Both the position numbers and the translations under genes were made by a program. Below the pieces are notes generated by a model, which searched no databases, had not been told where the DNA came from, and saw only the letters and a list, made by a program, of their open reading frames with translations. A stretch of 64,000 bases of DNA from Verrucomicrobiota bacterium (lineage in GTDB: Bacteria > Chlamydiota > Chlamydiia > Chlamydiales > Rhabdochlamydiaceae): contig JAFEGJ010000001.1 of the NCBI GenBank assembly GCA_018240015.1, forward strand, positions 240,250 through 304,249, written 5' to 3'. This document shows, piece by piece, positions 9,486 to 17,273 of the stretch (positions are counted from its first letter, which is position 1; every line of letters begins with the position of its first letter).

Positions 9486-11030
9486 ATGTTACCCCATCTT
9501 TTAGCCGCTAGCCTCGCCTGCGAAACACTTCTTGAGCAGATGACCATCGAAGAAAAAGTTGGCCAACTTTTCATGTGCCAATTCACCGGAGAAACCCCCA
9601 ACGAAGATTCCCAAATGCTGTTGGACAAGGTGCATGTCGGGGGGATCATTTACTATAACTTTTCCAATGGCCTCACAAGTCCTACCCAGGTGCAGCAACT
9701 CAGCATCGGCTTGCAGAAACAATCGAAAATACCTCTCCTCATAGCTGCGGATCAAGAGACCGGTATCGTAGCGCGTCTGAAATCAGGGTTCACATTGTTC
9801 CCAGGAAACCGCTCTGTCGCTATGACGGGAGATCTGGATCTTGCTCGCTCTGTTGCTCGTGCGACAGCCGTTGAAATGAAAGCAGTCGGCGTCAATATGA
9901 ACCTGGCTCCGGTTGTGGATGTGAATTCCAATCCTCAAAATCCCGTCATCGGCATTCGCGCTTTTGGATCTGATGCTAAAGTCGTCACTCAATTTAGCAT
10001 CGCTACGGTGGAAGGTTATGAAGACGAACAAGTCATTTCCTGCCCTAAACATTTTCCAGGTCATGGAAATACGACGGTCGATTCTCATGAAAATATCCCC
10101 GTTATTAAGGCCTCTTTAGAAGAGTTTGAAAAAGTCGATCTGCAACCCTACTATGCCCTGGCAGGCCGTATGCCATCTCTCATGACAGCCCATATCCGCG
10201 TGGGTAGCATCGATCCCGAGCATGTCGCAACGCTGTCAAAAAAAGTGCTTCAAGATTTACTCCGCGAGAAGATGGGGTTTAAAGGAGTCATCGTCACCGA
10301 TTCTCTCGTCATGCAAGGAGTGCTCAAAGAATGCTCCTCGGTCGAAGAAGCCACCATCCGCGCTTTCGAAGCGGGAAATGACATTTTACTTCTCGGCGGT
10401 CGTCAGATCATCGGTTCAGAAAAGATAGAACTCTCACCGAGCCAAGTTGTCCAAATCCACAAGGCTTTCGTCAGCGCCGTAAAAACAAAACGCATTCCAC
10501 AAGACCGACTCGATGCTTCGGTACGCCGCATTTTGCAATTAAAAGAAAAGTACGGCCTGTTTAAACCTCTACCCCTTTCCTCAGAGACGATTGCCCAGCA
10601 TATTAAAACCCCCGCACATGTTGCCTTGGCTCAAAAGACCGCACAACTCTCGGTCCGCCTGCTCCATAATTCTCTTCCCACCAATAGCGAGAGCAAAACT
10701 CTTACGATTGCTCTGCAAGCCCTTCAATCAGAAATAGATTGGCCCGGTGAAAAAGCGTTCTTTAAAGAATTTAATCCTTCCGAAAAAGAAATCGAGGACT
10801 TTCTTGTGCGCGCAAAAGACGCCGACACTGTCATCCTTCTCTCTTTCAATGCTTGGAAATTTACCCACCAACAAAAACTTTTCTCCGCATTAAAAAATGC
10901 AGGAAAAAAGGTCATCGTCTTTTGCACACGCGATCCCGAAGATGCCCCCATTTTTAAAGAAGCTGATGCGCTCATTGTGTCATATGGACCAACAAAGACC
11001 TCTCTTGATGCAGCTCGAAAACTGCTATGA
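9486..11030 (+). CDS. nagZ: Beta-N-acetylhexosaminidase, GH3 family (NagZ-like)
   Basis: A 514-aa glycoside hydrolase family 3 enzyme that should remove N-acetylglucosamine from muropeptide-type substrates. The barrel domain spans about residues 10-350. Visible motifs are LLIAADQETG, MNLAPVVDVNSNP, the family signature CPKHFPGHGNTTVDSH with the loop His, and VTDSLVMQGVL with the nucleophile Asp. The C-terminal 150 residues form a second alpha/beta domain as in the longer Bacillus-type NagZ, absent from the 340-aa E. coli enzyme. The N-terminus (MLPHLLAASLACETLLEQ) is weakly hydrophobic, and whether it is exported is unclear. Together with dacB at 40.7 kb it points to turnover of peptidoglycan-like material. 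Confidence 0.9.
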   Translation: MLPHLLAASLACETLLEQMTIEEKVGQLFMCQFTGETPNEDSQMLLDKVHVGGIIYYNFSNGLTSPTQVQQLSIGLQKQSKIPLLIAADQETGIVARLKSGFTLFPGNRSVAMTGDLDLARSVARATAVEMKAVGVNMNLAPVVDVNSNPQNPVIGIRAFGSDAKVVTQFSIATVEGYEDEQVISCPKHFPGHGNTTVDSHENIPVIKASLEEFEKVDLQPYYALAGRMPSLMTAHIRVGSIDPEHVATLSKKVLQDLLREKMGFKGVIVTDSLVMQGVLKECSSVEEATIRAFEAGNDILLLGGRQIIGSEKIELSPSQVVQIHKAFVSAVKTKRIPQDRLDASVRRILQLKEKYGLFKPLPLSSETIAQHIKTPAHVALAQKTAQLSVRLLHNSLPTNSESKTLTIALQALQSEIDWPGEKAFFKEFNPSEKEIEDFLVRAKDADTVILLSFNAWKFTHQQKLFSALKNAGKKVIVFCTRDPEDAPIFKEADALIVSYGPTKTSLDAARKLL

Positions 11031-11529
11031 ACTCTTAAAAGTGGCTCAAAACACCGTTGAAAGAACGGTGCTAAAAATTCCTCTCATGCCAGCAAAATCC
11101 CAAACAAAAAATTGCGGGGTTTTTGCTTCCATCTATGTTGCTAAACAATTGAGAGGATGTTTTGGCAAGCCTTTTCCTGATCCCCACCAATCTTTAGAAG
11201 AGTTGATCCAAGAAATTTCGGTCGAAGCTGCGACAGATCCTCGCTTTCCACCAATAACTAGAGAAGACCTTCCCTCCCTTACAATGGAACTCTCTTTCTT
11301 GACTACGCCGCAGCCTATCACTGTAGACCAAATTAGGCTCGGCGTGCACGGTCTGATCGTTGAGCAAGAAGGCAAAACGAGTGTTTTCCTACCTAAGGTA
11401 GCTACCGATAAAAACTGGGATGTAGAGACTTTATTAAATAAGCTCTGCTTAAAAGCAGAGCTTCACGAAGATGCATGGAAAAAAGGAGCCGCCTTAAGCT
11501 CCTTTCAGGTACAAGTTGTTAAAAATTAA
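11008..11529 (+). CDS. AMMECR1-domain protein
   Basis: About 173 aa from the chosen ATG at 11008. The open frame extends upstream to 10897 inside nagZ, with a further possible start at 10984. I chose 11008 because homology-like sequence begins there (ENCYELLKVAQNTVERTVL). The AMMECR1 fold is shown by the conserved LRGCFG (usually LRGCIG) near residue 48, then EAATDPRFPPITREDL and the basic FLPKVATDKNWD. The family's biochemical role is unknown. In many bacteria it travels with MEMO and a radical-SAM gene; neither is next to it here. It overlaps nagZ by about 23 bases and the convergent MORN gene by four. Confidence 0.82.
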   Translation: MQLENCYELLKVAQNTVERTVLKIPLMPAKSQTKNCGVFASIYVAKQLRGCFGKPFPDPHQSLEELIQEISVEAATDPRFPPITREDLPSLTMELSFLTTPQPITVDQIRLGVHGLIVEQEGKTSVFLPKVATDKNWDVETLLNKLCLKAELHEDAWKKGAALSSFQVQVVKN

Positions 11530-14108
11530 ACTTTTTTGCCTTTCTCCCATTTCGTCTCGGTGCAAACGCCTTTTTCATCATAAGACTTTTTCACACCCTG
11601 GAGTTGATCGTCGACAAACGATTGGAGTACTTCAGGCTTACCGTCATCATAATACTTGTTGAGTTTTCCATGACGCAGACCCTCTTTGTATTCTCCTTCA
11701 AACACCAGTACGCCTTTGTCATTCCAGTTTTGGCTAAGACCATGGAGCTTTCCTTGAACATAGTTGGCTTTGCTGGCCAGCTTTCCATTGGAATGGTAGG
11801 TTTTTTCTTCCCCTTGTCTTTCGTCGGCTACATGGTAGGTCTCGACCATAATGTTGCCATTTGAGAAGTATTCAAACGCGGGTCCTTCTTTCTTACCTTG
11901 CTTGAAGAGCACCTTCATGACAATTTGCCCTTTAGGATTGAAAAGGACAGCCTCGCCATCTTTTTCACCATTGACATAGGGCGTAGTGGAAAGTTTATTT
12001 CCCGCTTCGTCGTATTCCGTGGCGATACCCTCTGGCTTATCTTTGACGTAGTTGACTTCTAGAGCCTTGACTTTTCCGAACACTTCATGCGGCGGATAGT
12101 AAATTTCGTGGGGACCTTGTTTGCGATTATTTGCGTAATGGAACACCATTTCGCGGCCATCAGATAGTTTTTGGAAGAACTTTCCATGGAGCTTATCGTC
12201 TTCGTACCAGGCTTCTTCGACTAAATTTCCTTGGGGATCCCAGGCACCGCGCATGCCCTGAAGTTTTCCATTTTTATAGGAAACCAGCATCTGCGTCGTC
12301 CCATCAGGATACAAGGTTTTTACCTCTCCCTCAAACTTGCCCTCATCATTGAATCTTAAGTAGCGAGCCACACGCTGCTCTTTTTCTCCGTCCTGAAGAC
12401 GGTGGTATTCTTTATGCTCGCCGATCGGAGTCCCTTCGCGGAACATTTGCTCTAAAGCCAGCGTTCCATCCTCATAGAAACTCTTTACGAGACCATCCAT
12501 CTTGTCATTTTTATAAACAGCATGGGATTTGAGATGGCCATTGGCATAAAACGCCTGTTCTAGTCCCTCTTTCACTCCTCTTACAAAGTGGATTTCTTGG
12601 CGGGGTTTATCTTTTTCAAACCAGAAACGGGCTACGCCGTTTGGGACATCGTTTTCAAAGGAAATTTCAGCGAGGAGATCGCCTTTTTCATTCCATTCTT
12701 TATGGACACCCACTTTTTTGCCGGCTGCATAATTCTCTTGGAACTTTTGCTGTCCATTTTCAAACCATGCTTTTCGCTCCACGTCAAATTTGTCCGCGAC
12801 ATATTGCTCGGTAAGTTTGGGTTTTCCATTTTCATACCACTCTTCCGAAGGCCCTTCGCGCATTCCTTTGGAAAGCTGGACACGCATAGAGGGCTTTCCA
12901 TTTTCATACCACTCTTCATAGACTCCATCTTTGAGATGGTCTTTGAAAAAGGCGTGCTTATGCATCTGCCCTGAGGCGTAGAATTCTTTTTGCTCCCCTT
13001 CAAACTCCCCGTTATCGTAGTTAAATTCTACCTTGGGCTTTCCATCATCATACCATTGCTTGAAAGGCCCCTGCAGCTTGCCTTCTTTAACAAAATAATG
13101 AGCCGTTTTTTGGCCCGCAGCATTGAACTCTTCGATCGGATTTTGGAGCAAACCTTTATCATCATAAAGAGCCAGGAAGGCCAGTTTTCCATTTTCATGA
13201 TGGCGCCAGTGCTTTCCAATGGCAGTCCCCGTGCGATATTCCCCTTCTCCGAGAAGAGCACCCGATTCTGAGAAAAACTGTTCTTTCCCTTCTTTTTTTC
13301 CTTTCTTATAGGCGACTTTGTAACTTTCCTTTCCATTTTTATGATAGACAAGGTGATAGCCAATTTGTTCCCCTTGTTGGAAGTCTTGCACTTCTTGAAT
13401 ACCGTGGTCTTCGTTATAAACGACAACGGCGGGATGTTTTCCCTGCGAATGGAGCAGACCCTTCTCAAAATGTCTCGACACTTTGAGCGATCCATTTTCA
13501 TACCACTCAAAGGCATCCCCATCAGGAACTCCTGCGGCATAATGGATAAGGGCAGCTCTTGTCCCTTTAGCGAAATATCGAATATGATCTCCCACGGGCT
13601 TATCGTCATCAAACTCACCCTCTTCGGCTTTCACACCATCGGCAAAATAAAAGACAGAATGACCTGTTTTTTTGCCCATGTTGGAATGGAACAGACCTTT
13701 GAGCTGGTTGGAAGGATAGAAAAGCCTCGTCTCCCCGTGAGCCAGACCCCGGGTAAACTGAGCCATGCGCTCCATTTTACCATCTTCATACAGCGCAACA
13801 AAAACCCCATGCGGCACATAACGGCTTTTCCATTCACGGGTGGCTGCTTCTTCCTCGCTCACCTGAATGACATCCGCCTCCACCTTCACTTGGCCACTCG
13901 GATAAAAGGCGACAAGTTTTAGTGGAACTTCTGCGCCGTTGTCATCTAGGTCATAGAATAGGATTTGAGCTGCTTGCCCTGAGGGATATTGCTCGAGAGC
14001 GCGGTGACGCCACTGCGGCTCGCGCGGTTTGAGAGCTGTCGCAACAGGACCCTCCGCATAAGCCACCGTAACCGCTAAAAAAACAAATAAAAATTTTAAA
14101 ATACGCAT
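11526..14108 (-). CDS. Very long exported MORN-type repeat protein
   Basis: An 860-aa protein. Residues 1-19 are a signal peptide (MRILKFLFVFLAVTVAYAEG). Nearly all the rest is built from more than twenty tandem 20-25-residue repeats of the MORN_2/YwqK type with a core like FYENGKPK or WYEDGKLHG followed by G-x-x-x-E, for example EEWYENGKPSMRVQLSKGMR and EEWYENGKPKLTEQYVADKF. Such repeats form extended beta-sheet surfaces that bind proteins or lipids. No catalytic domain is visible. The gene stands alone: a hairpin (14113-14136) lies just upstream of the start, and the gene ahead on the same strand ends in a terminator at 14170-14191. The role is probably adhesion, envelope scaffolding or secreted interaction, which is inference. 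Confidence 0.88.
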   Translation of the reverse strand: MRILKFLFVFLAVTVAYAEGPVATALKPREPQWRHRALEQYPSGQAAQILFYDLDDNGAEVPLKLVAFYPSGQVKVEADVIQVSEEEAATREWKSRYVPHGVFVALYEDGKMERMAQFTRGLAHGETRLFYPSNQLKGLFHSNMGKKTGHSVFYFADGVKAEEGEFDDDKPVGDHIRYFAKGTRAALIHYAAGVPDGDAFEWYENGSLKVSRHFEKGLLHSQGKHPAVVVYNEDHGIQEVQDFQQGEQIGYHLVYHKNGKESYKVAYKKGKKEGKEQFFSESGALLGEGEYRTGTAIGKHWRHHENGKLAFLALYDDKGLLQNPIEEFNAAGQKTAHYFVKEGKLQGPFKQWYDDGKPKVEFNYDNGEFEGEQKEFYASGQMHKHAFFKDHLKDGVYEEWYENGKPSMRVQLSKGMREGPSEEWYENGKPKLTEQYVADKFDVERKAWFENGQQKFQENYAAGKKVGVHKEWNEKGDLLAEISFENDVPNGVARFWFEKDKPRQEIHFVRGVKEGLEQAFYANGHLKSHAVYKNDKMDGLVKSFYEDGTLALEQMFREGTPIGEHKEYHRLQDGEKEQRVARYLRFNDEGKFEGEVKTLYPDGTTQMLVSYKNGKLQGMRGAWDPQGNLVEEAWYEDDKLHGKFFQKLSDGREMVFHYANNRKQGPHEIYYPPHEVFGKVKALEVNYVKDKPEGIATEYDEAGNKLSTTPYVNGEKDGEAVLFNPKGQIVMKVLFKQGKKEGPAFEYFSNGNIMVETYHVADERQGEEKTYHSNGKLASKANYVQGKLHGLSQNWNDKGVLVFEGEYKEGLRHGKLNKYYDDGKPEVLQSFVDDQLQGVKKSYDEKGVCTETKWEKGKKV

Positions 14109-14113
14109 GGTAA

Positions 14114-14136
14114 AAACCCACCTTTTAGAGTGGTTT
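14114..14136 (-). other. Hairpin in the 5' leader of the MORN gene
   Basis: AAAACCCAC and GTGGTTTTA form an inverted repeat with an eight-base loop, six bases ahead of the MORN gene ATG on the minus strand. It would hide or frame the ribosome-binding region in mRNA. It could instead be part of a weak terminator for the upstream gene. Confidence 0.35.
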
Positions 14137-14169
14137 TATCTTATCGAAGAATTGGTGTAAATGCAAGAA

Positions 14170-14191
14170 AGCGCCCGAGAGTCCGGGCGCT
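14170..14191 (-). terminator. Rho-independent terminator after the 125-aa membrane protein
   Basis: On the minus strand AGCGCCCG, a six-base loop and CGGGCGCT form a perfect 8-bp GC-rich stem followed by TTCTT. It lies 12 bases after the stop codon of the gene ending at 14203 and separates it from the MORN gene. Confidence 0.7.
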
Positions 14192-14202
14192 CTGTAAAAA
14201 AA

Positions 14203-14580
14203 TTACATGAAGAAAGCAACCCAGCACAGAGCAAGGCCCCAAACGAGTGGGATAATTCCCATTCCTTTGAAGAAACCTTTATGCCCCATAGTGAGCTCTA
14301 CGAGCATCTGGGGAACGAAAAGTCCCATGATACCGCGAATGAGGAATACCCATCCGAGCAGCGTCACGAGTACATAGACGTCTGATGTCCAGAGGTCATA
14401 TTGACTTAGGATGGTGAGTCCGATCAAAAGATTAGCCACAGCTCCAAAATAGAATGAAGCGGGGGCATTTTTGAGGGCGTTCCATACTTTCGTCATGTTT
14501 TCTGAATAGAGAAGCATCCAAAGACCCATGATCGTTAAAAACGGGCCGAAGATACTTGCTAGCCACATTGCGTTTTGCAT
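14203..14580 (-). CDS. Small four-helix membrane protein
   Basis: A 125-aa protein with about four hydrophobic helices (residues about 5-25, 44-60, 66-88 and 102-124). Charged residues are few and mainly in the loops. I do not recognise a family. The gene is monocistronic, with a terminator right after it. AAGGAGGAAAGG-like sequence precedes the ATG on the minus strand, a strong ribosome site that supports this start. The function is unknown. Confidence 0.8.
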   Translation of the reverse strand: MQNAMWLASIFGPFLTIMGLWMLLYSENMTKVWNALKNAPASFYFGAVANLLIGLTILSQYDLWTSDVYVLVTLLGWVFLIRGIMGLFVPQMLVELTMGHKGFFKGMGIIPLVWGLALCWVAFFM

Positions 14581-14704
14581 CCTTTCCTCCTTGATATGTT
14601 AGGGTAGAATAACACTACATATTCCGGACCATACAAATTAAAGAAATTATTTGTCAACCTTGCATATTCGGGGCCTACCCTTTATAAGGACATTAGGAGG
14701 GAAT

Positions 14705-14905
14705 ATGAGGATAATATTGGTAGCTCTTTGCTTCTTAAGTTTTATAGGTATCGATCAAAAATGCCCCTGCAAAAAGAAAAAAAAGAAAAAGAAAGACAAA
14801 TTACTGGGCTCTGACGTAGCGACCCATCAGCTCGCAGTGCGCAATAACATGGCCTTGCATCGCTTTTTCGACCTCTACTTTGGTGACACCACGCTTCAGT
14901 CGTAA
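14705..14905 (+). CDS. Tentative small Lys-rich peptide gene, possible frameshift site
   Basis: A strong ribosome site (AGGAGGGA) stands five bases before ATG at 14705. The start encodes a hydrophobic leader (MRIILVALCFLSFIGID) followed by QKCPC and a run of eight lysines. In the zero frame the ORF continues to 14905, but the part after 14803 lies antisense to the PEBP gene and looks unlike real protein. A slippery heptamer A-AAA-AAG sits in frame in the lysine run. A minus-one shift there would end at TGA 14812-14814, giving a peptide of about 36 residues. Either the gene ends that way or it is a short decayed gene. The existence of a product is uncertain. Confidence 0.35.
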   Translation: MRIILVALCFLSFIGIDQKCPCKKKKKKKKDKLLGSDVATHQLAVRNNMALHRFFDLYFGDTTLQS

Positions 14906-15256
14906 TGGAGCGTCAAGGGCATAGAGCTTGAAAAAATACCGGTGCTCCCGATCCGGCGGGCAAGGACCCTGATAAACGGCTGTCCCTGAAGTGTTGTTGC
15001 CCACAACTCCAGGAGGCGTAGAGTTTTCCTTAAGCTCTTGGGTCGTGGGCGGCATATCGACGACCACCCAATGGACCCACATCCGGTCCTGGCGGACAAA
15101 TGTCGGCACATCTGGATCATCCATAATTAGAACGAGAGCTTTGGCTTCTTTGGGAACCCCTGAAATCACCAGGGGCGGATTGATATTGCTGCCGTCGCAT
15201 GTATAGAGCGCTGGAATACTCTCTCCATTTTTAAACTTAGGACTCTTCAGTTCCAT
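14801..15256 (-). CDS. PEBP / YbhB-YbcL family protein
   Basis: A 151-aa protein of the phosphatidylethanolamine-binding/Raf kinase inhibitor-like family. Visible signatures are IPALYTCDGSNINPPLVISG near the N-terminus, ALVLIMDDPDVP, WVHWVVVDMPP and GPCPPDREHRYFFKLYALD. The chosen start at 15256 has AGGAGAAG six bases upstream; the longer frame to 15406 lies inside the pseudopilin gene. The bacterial proteins are cytoplasmic and their ligand is unknown. A YbcL-type protein is known in Chlamydia (CT736 from memory). It overlaps the 3' end of the upstream pseudopilin gene by 20 bases and may simply ride at the end of the secretion operon. Confidence 0.9.
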   Translation of the reverse strand: MELKSPKFKNGESIPALYTCDGSNINPPLVISGVPKEAKALVLIMDDPDVPTFVRQDRMWVHWVVVDMPPTTQELKENSTPPGVVGNNTSGTAVYQGPCPPDREHRYFFKLYALDAPLRLKRGVTKVEVEKAMQGHVIAHCELMGRYVRAQ

Positions 15257-15746
15257 CGTCTTCTCCTGAAATGAGTTTGATACCAAATGTATCGGCACAA
15301 GTGATGCAGTACTTACGATTTTTGCCGGAAAAAAAAAGGTTTTTCTTAGCCGAATATAAGCGGCCATTAGCACCGATAGTGATATCGATAATCGGAGGAC
15401 CTGCAATGCTAACCACGTGTTTGAGCTGACGCTCGGTCTTTTTCCATCCCTCTAAAATCATTTCATCGGTCAAAAACCGCGCTTTCCACCCCTCATCATC
15501 CCTAGAAAGGTTCACTTTAATTTCCGAATGCAGAGCAAGCGCACAGAGCTGCGCGACTTGTAAGTCATTATATAGCCCGTTAACTTCATCTTTGAAATGA
15601 TGATCATCTAACAGACTTTTGACATTCCAACCAATAAACCCCGCCGCTGTCACTAGGATAAAAAGAGCTAGGACGATCTCAAGAAGGGTGAAAGAACGTT
15701 TGCTAGCCTTTACGGGCTGTTCGATGCTCTTTTTTGTACTTTTCAT
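15237..15746 (-). CDS. Minor pseudopilin, GspH-like
   Basis: A 169-aa prepilin-type protein. Residues about 19-40 are the class III signal and N-terminal helix (KRSFTLLEIVLALFILVTAA), with the invariant Glu five residues after Phe. The globular part contains SLLDDHHFKDEVNGLYNDLQ and GPPIIDITIGANGRLY, as in GspH/FimT-like minor pseudopilins. It would be cut and methylated by a prepilin peptidase and placed at or near the tip of the type II secretion pseudopilus. It follows gspG with a 44-base overlap. The two Cys in CITCADTF near the C-terminus are unusual and might form a disulfide. Confidence 0.85.
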   Translation of the reverse strand: MKSTKKSIEQPVKASKRSFTLLEIVLALFILVTAAGFIGWNVKSLLDDHHFKDEVNGLYNDLQVAQLCALALHSEIKVNLSRDDEGWKARFLTDEMILEGWKKTERQLKHVVSIAGPPIIDITIGANGRLYSAKKNLFFSGKNRKYCITCADTFGIKLISGEDDGTEES

Positions 15747-16086
15747 TTTTTTCCGACATTACAACAAATTTCGAGTCTTTCTCATTCCAATCTACTTTCA
15801 TTACTTGTCCCCATCCATCCTTCAAAATCTCATTACGATCCTTAAAAAGACCAGACTTGAACAAAATATTTGTTGCGTCTTCTTTAACTTGTGTAGGTGT
15901 CAGTTTATTCGTATACATTTCGAGCTCTAATATTTCTTCTGCCCGTGCACTCATTTGATCCGTTTTAAAAGCTCTTCCCCGATCCAGACTCCCACTCATA
16001 TTATAACCTACGACGCCACCGATGAGACCGATCAAGAAAATGACGATCATGATCTCGAGAAGGGTGATAGACTGTCTTTTTTTCAT
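15703..16086 (-). CDS. gspG: Major pseudopilin GspG
   Basis: A 127-aa protein with the prepilin signature right at the start (MKKRQSITLLEIMIVIFLIG, Glu at the fifth position of the mature form). It is followed by a short domain with DGWGQVMKVDW, matching the conserved D-x-W-G-x-P region of GspG in degraded form. It builds the type II secretion pseudopilus. C. trachomatis CT569 holds the same position after gspF (recalled). It sits eight bases after gspF and overlaps the minor pseudopilin gene. Confidence 0.88.
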   Translation of the reverse strand: MKKRQSITLLEIMIVIFLIGLIGGVVGYNMSGSLDRGRAFKTDQMSARAEEILELEMYTNKLTPTQVKEDATNILFKSGLFKDRNEILKDGWGQVMKVDWNEKDSKFVVMSEKNEKYKKEHRTARKG

Positions 16087-16094
16087 GGCTACCT

Positions 16095-17273
16095 CTAAGT
16101 AATAAACGAACTGACGTCCGTTAGTGGAATCAAGATCGATAATAGCACAAGTCCGACTATCAATCCGAGCACTAAGAGTAATAGGGGTTGGAGAAGGGAG
16201 ACGATTTGCTTTAAGTCGCGCTCGAGTTCTTCCTCATAAATAGCGGCGACGCTGCCCATCATCGAGGGCATTTCGCCTGTTTGTTCGGCGATCGCGGCCA
16301 TGCGGCTGACGAGGGGAGGAATATGTGTCTCTTCTTGAAAACAAGCGCTGAGGTGTTTGCCTTGCGCCACGTGGACTTCGGTTCGTTCGATGGCAGCAGA
16401 GAGGAGGGCGTTATTCATAGCGGCGCGGGACAGGGTAAGGGATTCGACGATGGGAACACCTCCAGAGAGGAGGGCGGAAAAGGCGCTGCAAAACCGGGCG
16501 AGGGCGGAACGCTGGATCACGCTTTTTATGATGGGAAGTTTGAAAGAGAGTTTTTGAAGGAAGTGGCGGCCATTGGGAGAGCGCAGTAGGACAAAAGTTG
16601 CGGCAGCCAGGGTGAGAAGGGTTGTCAAAAAGAGAAGGCCATGGGCGCGCAGGAACCGGCTTAAGGAAAGAACCGCGGCGGTGATGGGGTGGAGCTCTCT
16701 TCCTGAAAAGAGTTCTTCCATGGAAGGGACGACGAAGAAAAAGAGGGTGACGAGAACGAACGAGCAAAAGAGGAGGAGGAACGCAGGATAAGAAAAAGCG
16801 CTCACCAATTCTTTGCGTAATTTTTGCTGCTGGGATATTAGGATGGTTAGTCTTTCGAAAACAGCGGGGAGGTTGCCAGTTTTTTCGGCCGTTTTTACGA
16901 GAGAAATATAGATGTTATCAAAAGTCTTGGGATACTTTTTGAGGGCCGCAGAGAGGGACTTTCCCGATTTGAGATGGTCACATAAATCGAGGAAGAGGGG
17001 ATGCGCGCGGTTTCCTCGATATTTTTCTTCGATGGTGAGGAGGCTTTCATAGAGAGGAAGGCCGGCTTTGAGAAGCTGGGTGAGCTCGCGTGTGAACGAG
17101 AGGAGCTGGGCTGAGGAGAGGCGGTGCTCTTTTTCTTTTTCAGCATCTAAGGAGACGACGACGATCTGCTCTTTGCGAAGACGCTCCTTGGCAACCGCAA
17201 AAGAATCGGCCTCTATGACGCCTTTGATCGATTTTCCCAGATCGTTTAACGCTTTGTAACGATAAAGAGGCAT
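16095..17273 (-). CDS. gspF: Type II secretion inner-membrane platform protein GspF
   Basis: A 392-aa protein with two copies of the T2SF domain (about residues 60-185 and 262-385) and three strong membrane segments near 160-185, 210-230 and 362-385. Signatures are the N-terminal MPLYRYKALNDLGKSIKGVI, LTRELTQLLKAGLPLYESL and FCSAFSALLSGGVPIVESL. It forms the inner-membrane base on which the GspE ATPase works. Its ATG overlaps the gspE stop by one base, indicating coupled translation. Confidence 0.95.
   Translation of the reverse strand: MPLYRYKALNDLGKSIKGVIEADSFAVAKERLRKEQIVVVSLDAEKEKEHRLSSAQLLSFTRELTQLLKAGLPLYESLLTIEEKYRGNRAHPLFLDLCDHLKSGKSLSAALKKYPKTFDNIYISLVKTAEKTGNLPAVFERLTILISQQQKLRKELVSAFSYPAFLLLFCSFVLVTLFFFVVPSMEELFSGRELHPITAAVLSLSRFLRAHGLLFLTTLLTLAAATFVLLRSPNGRHFLQKLSFKLPIIKSVIQRSALARFCSAFSALLSGGVPIVESLTLSRAAMNNALLSAAIERTEVHVAQGKHLSACFQEETHIPPLVSRMAAIAEQTGEMPSMMGSVAAIYEEELERDLKQIVSLLQPLLLLVLGLIVGLVLLSILIPLTDVSSFIT

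Noticed and set aside
12588-13922. Long antisense ORFs within the MORN gene
   Set aside because: The repeated codons of the MORN units create open antisense frames; they mirror the repeats and have no start signals.
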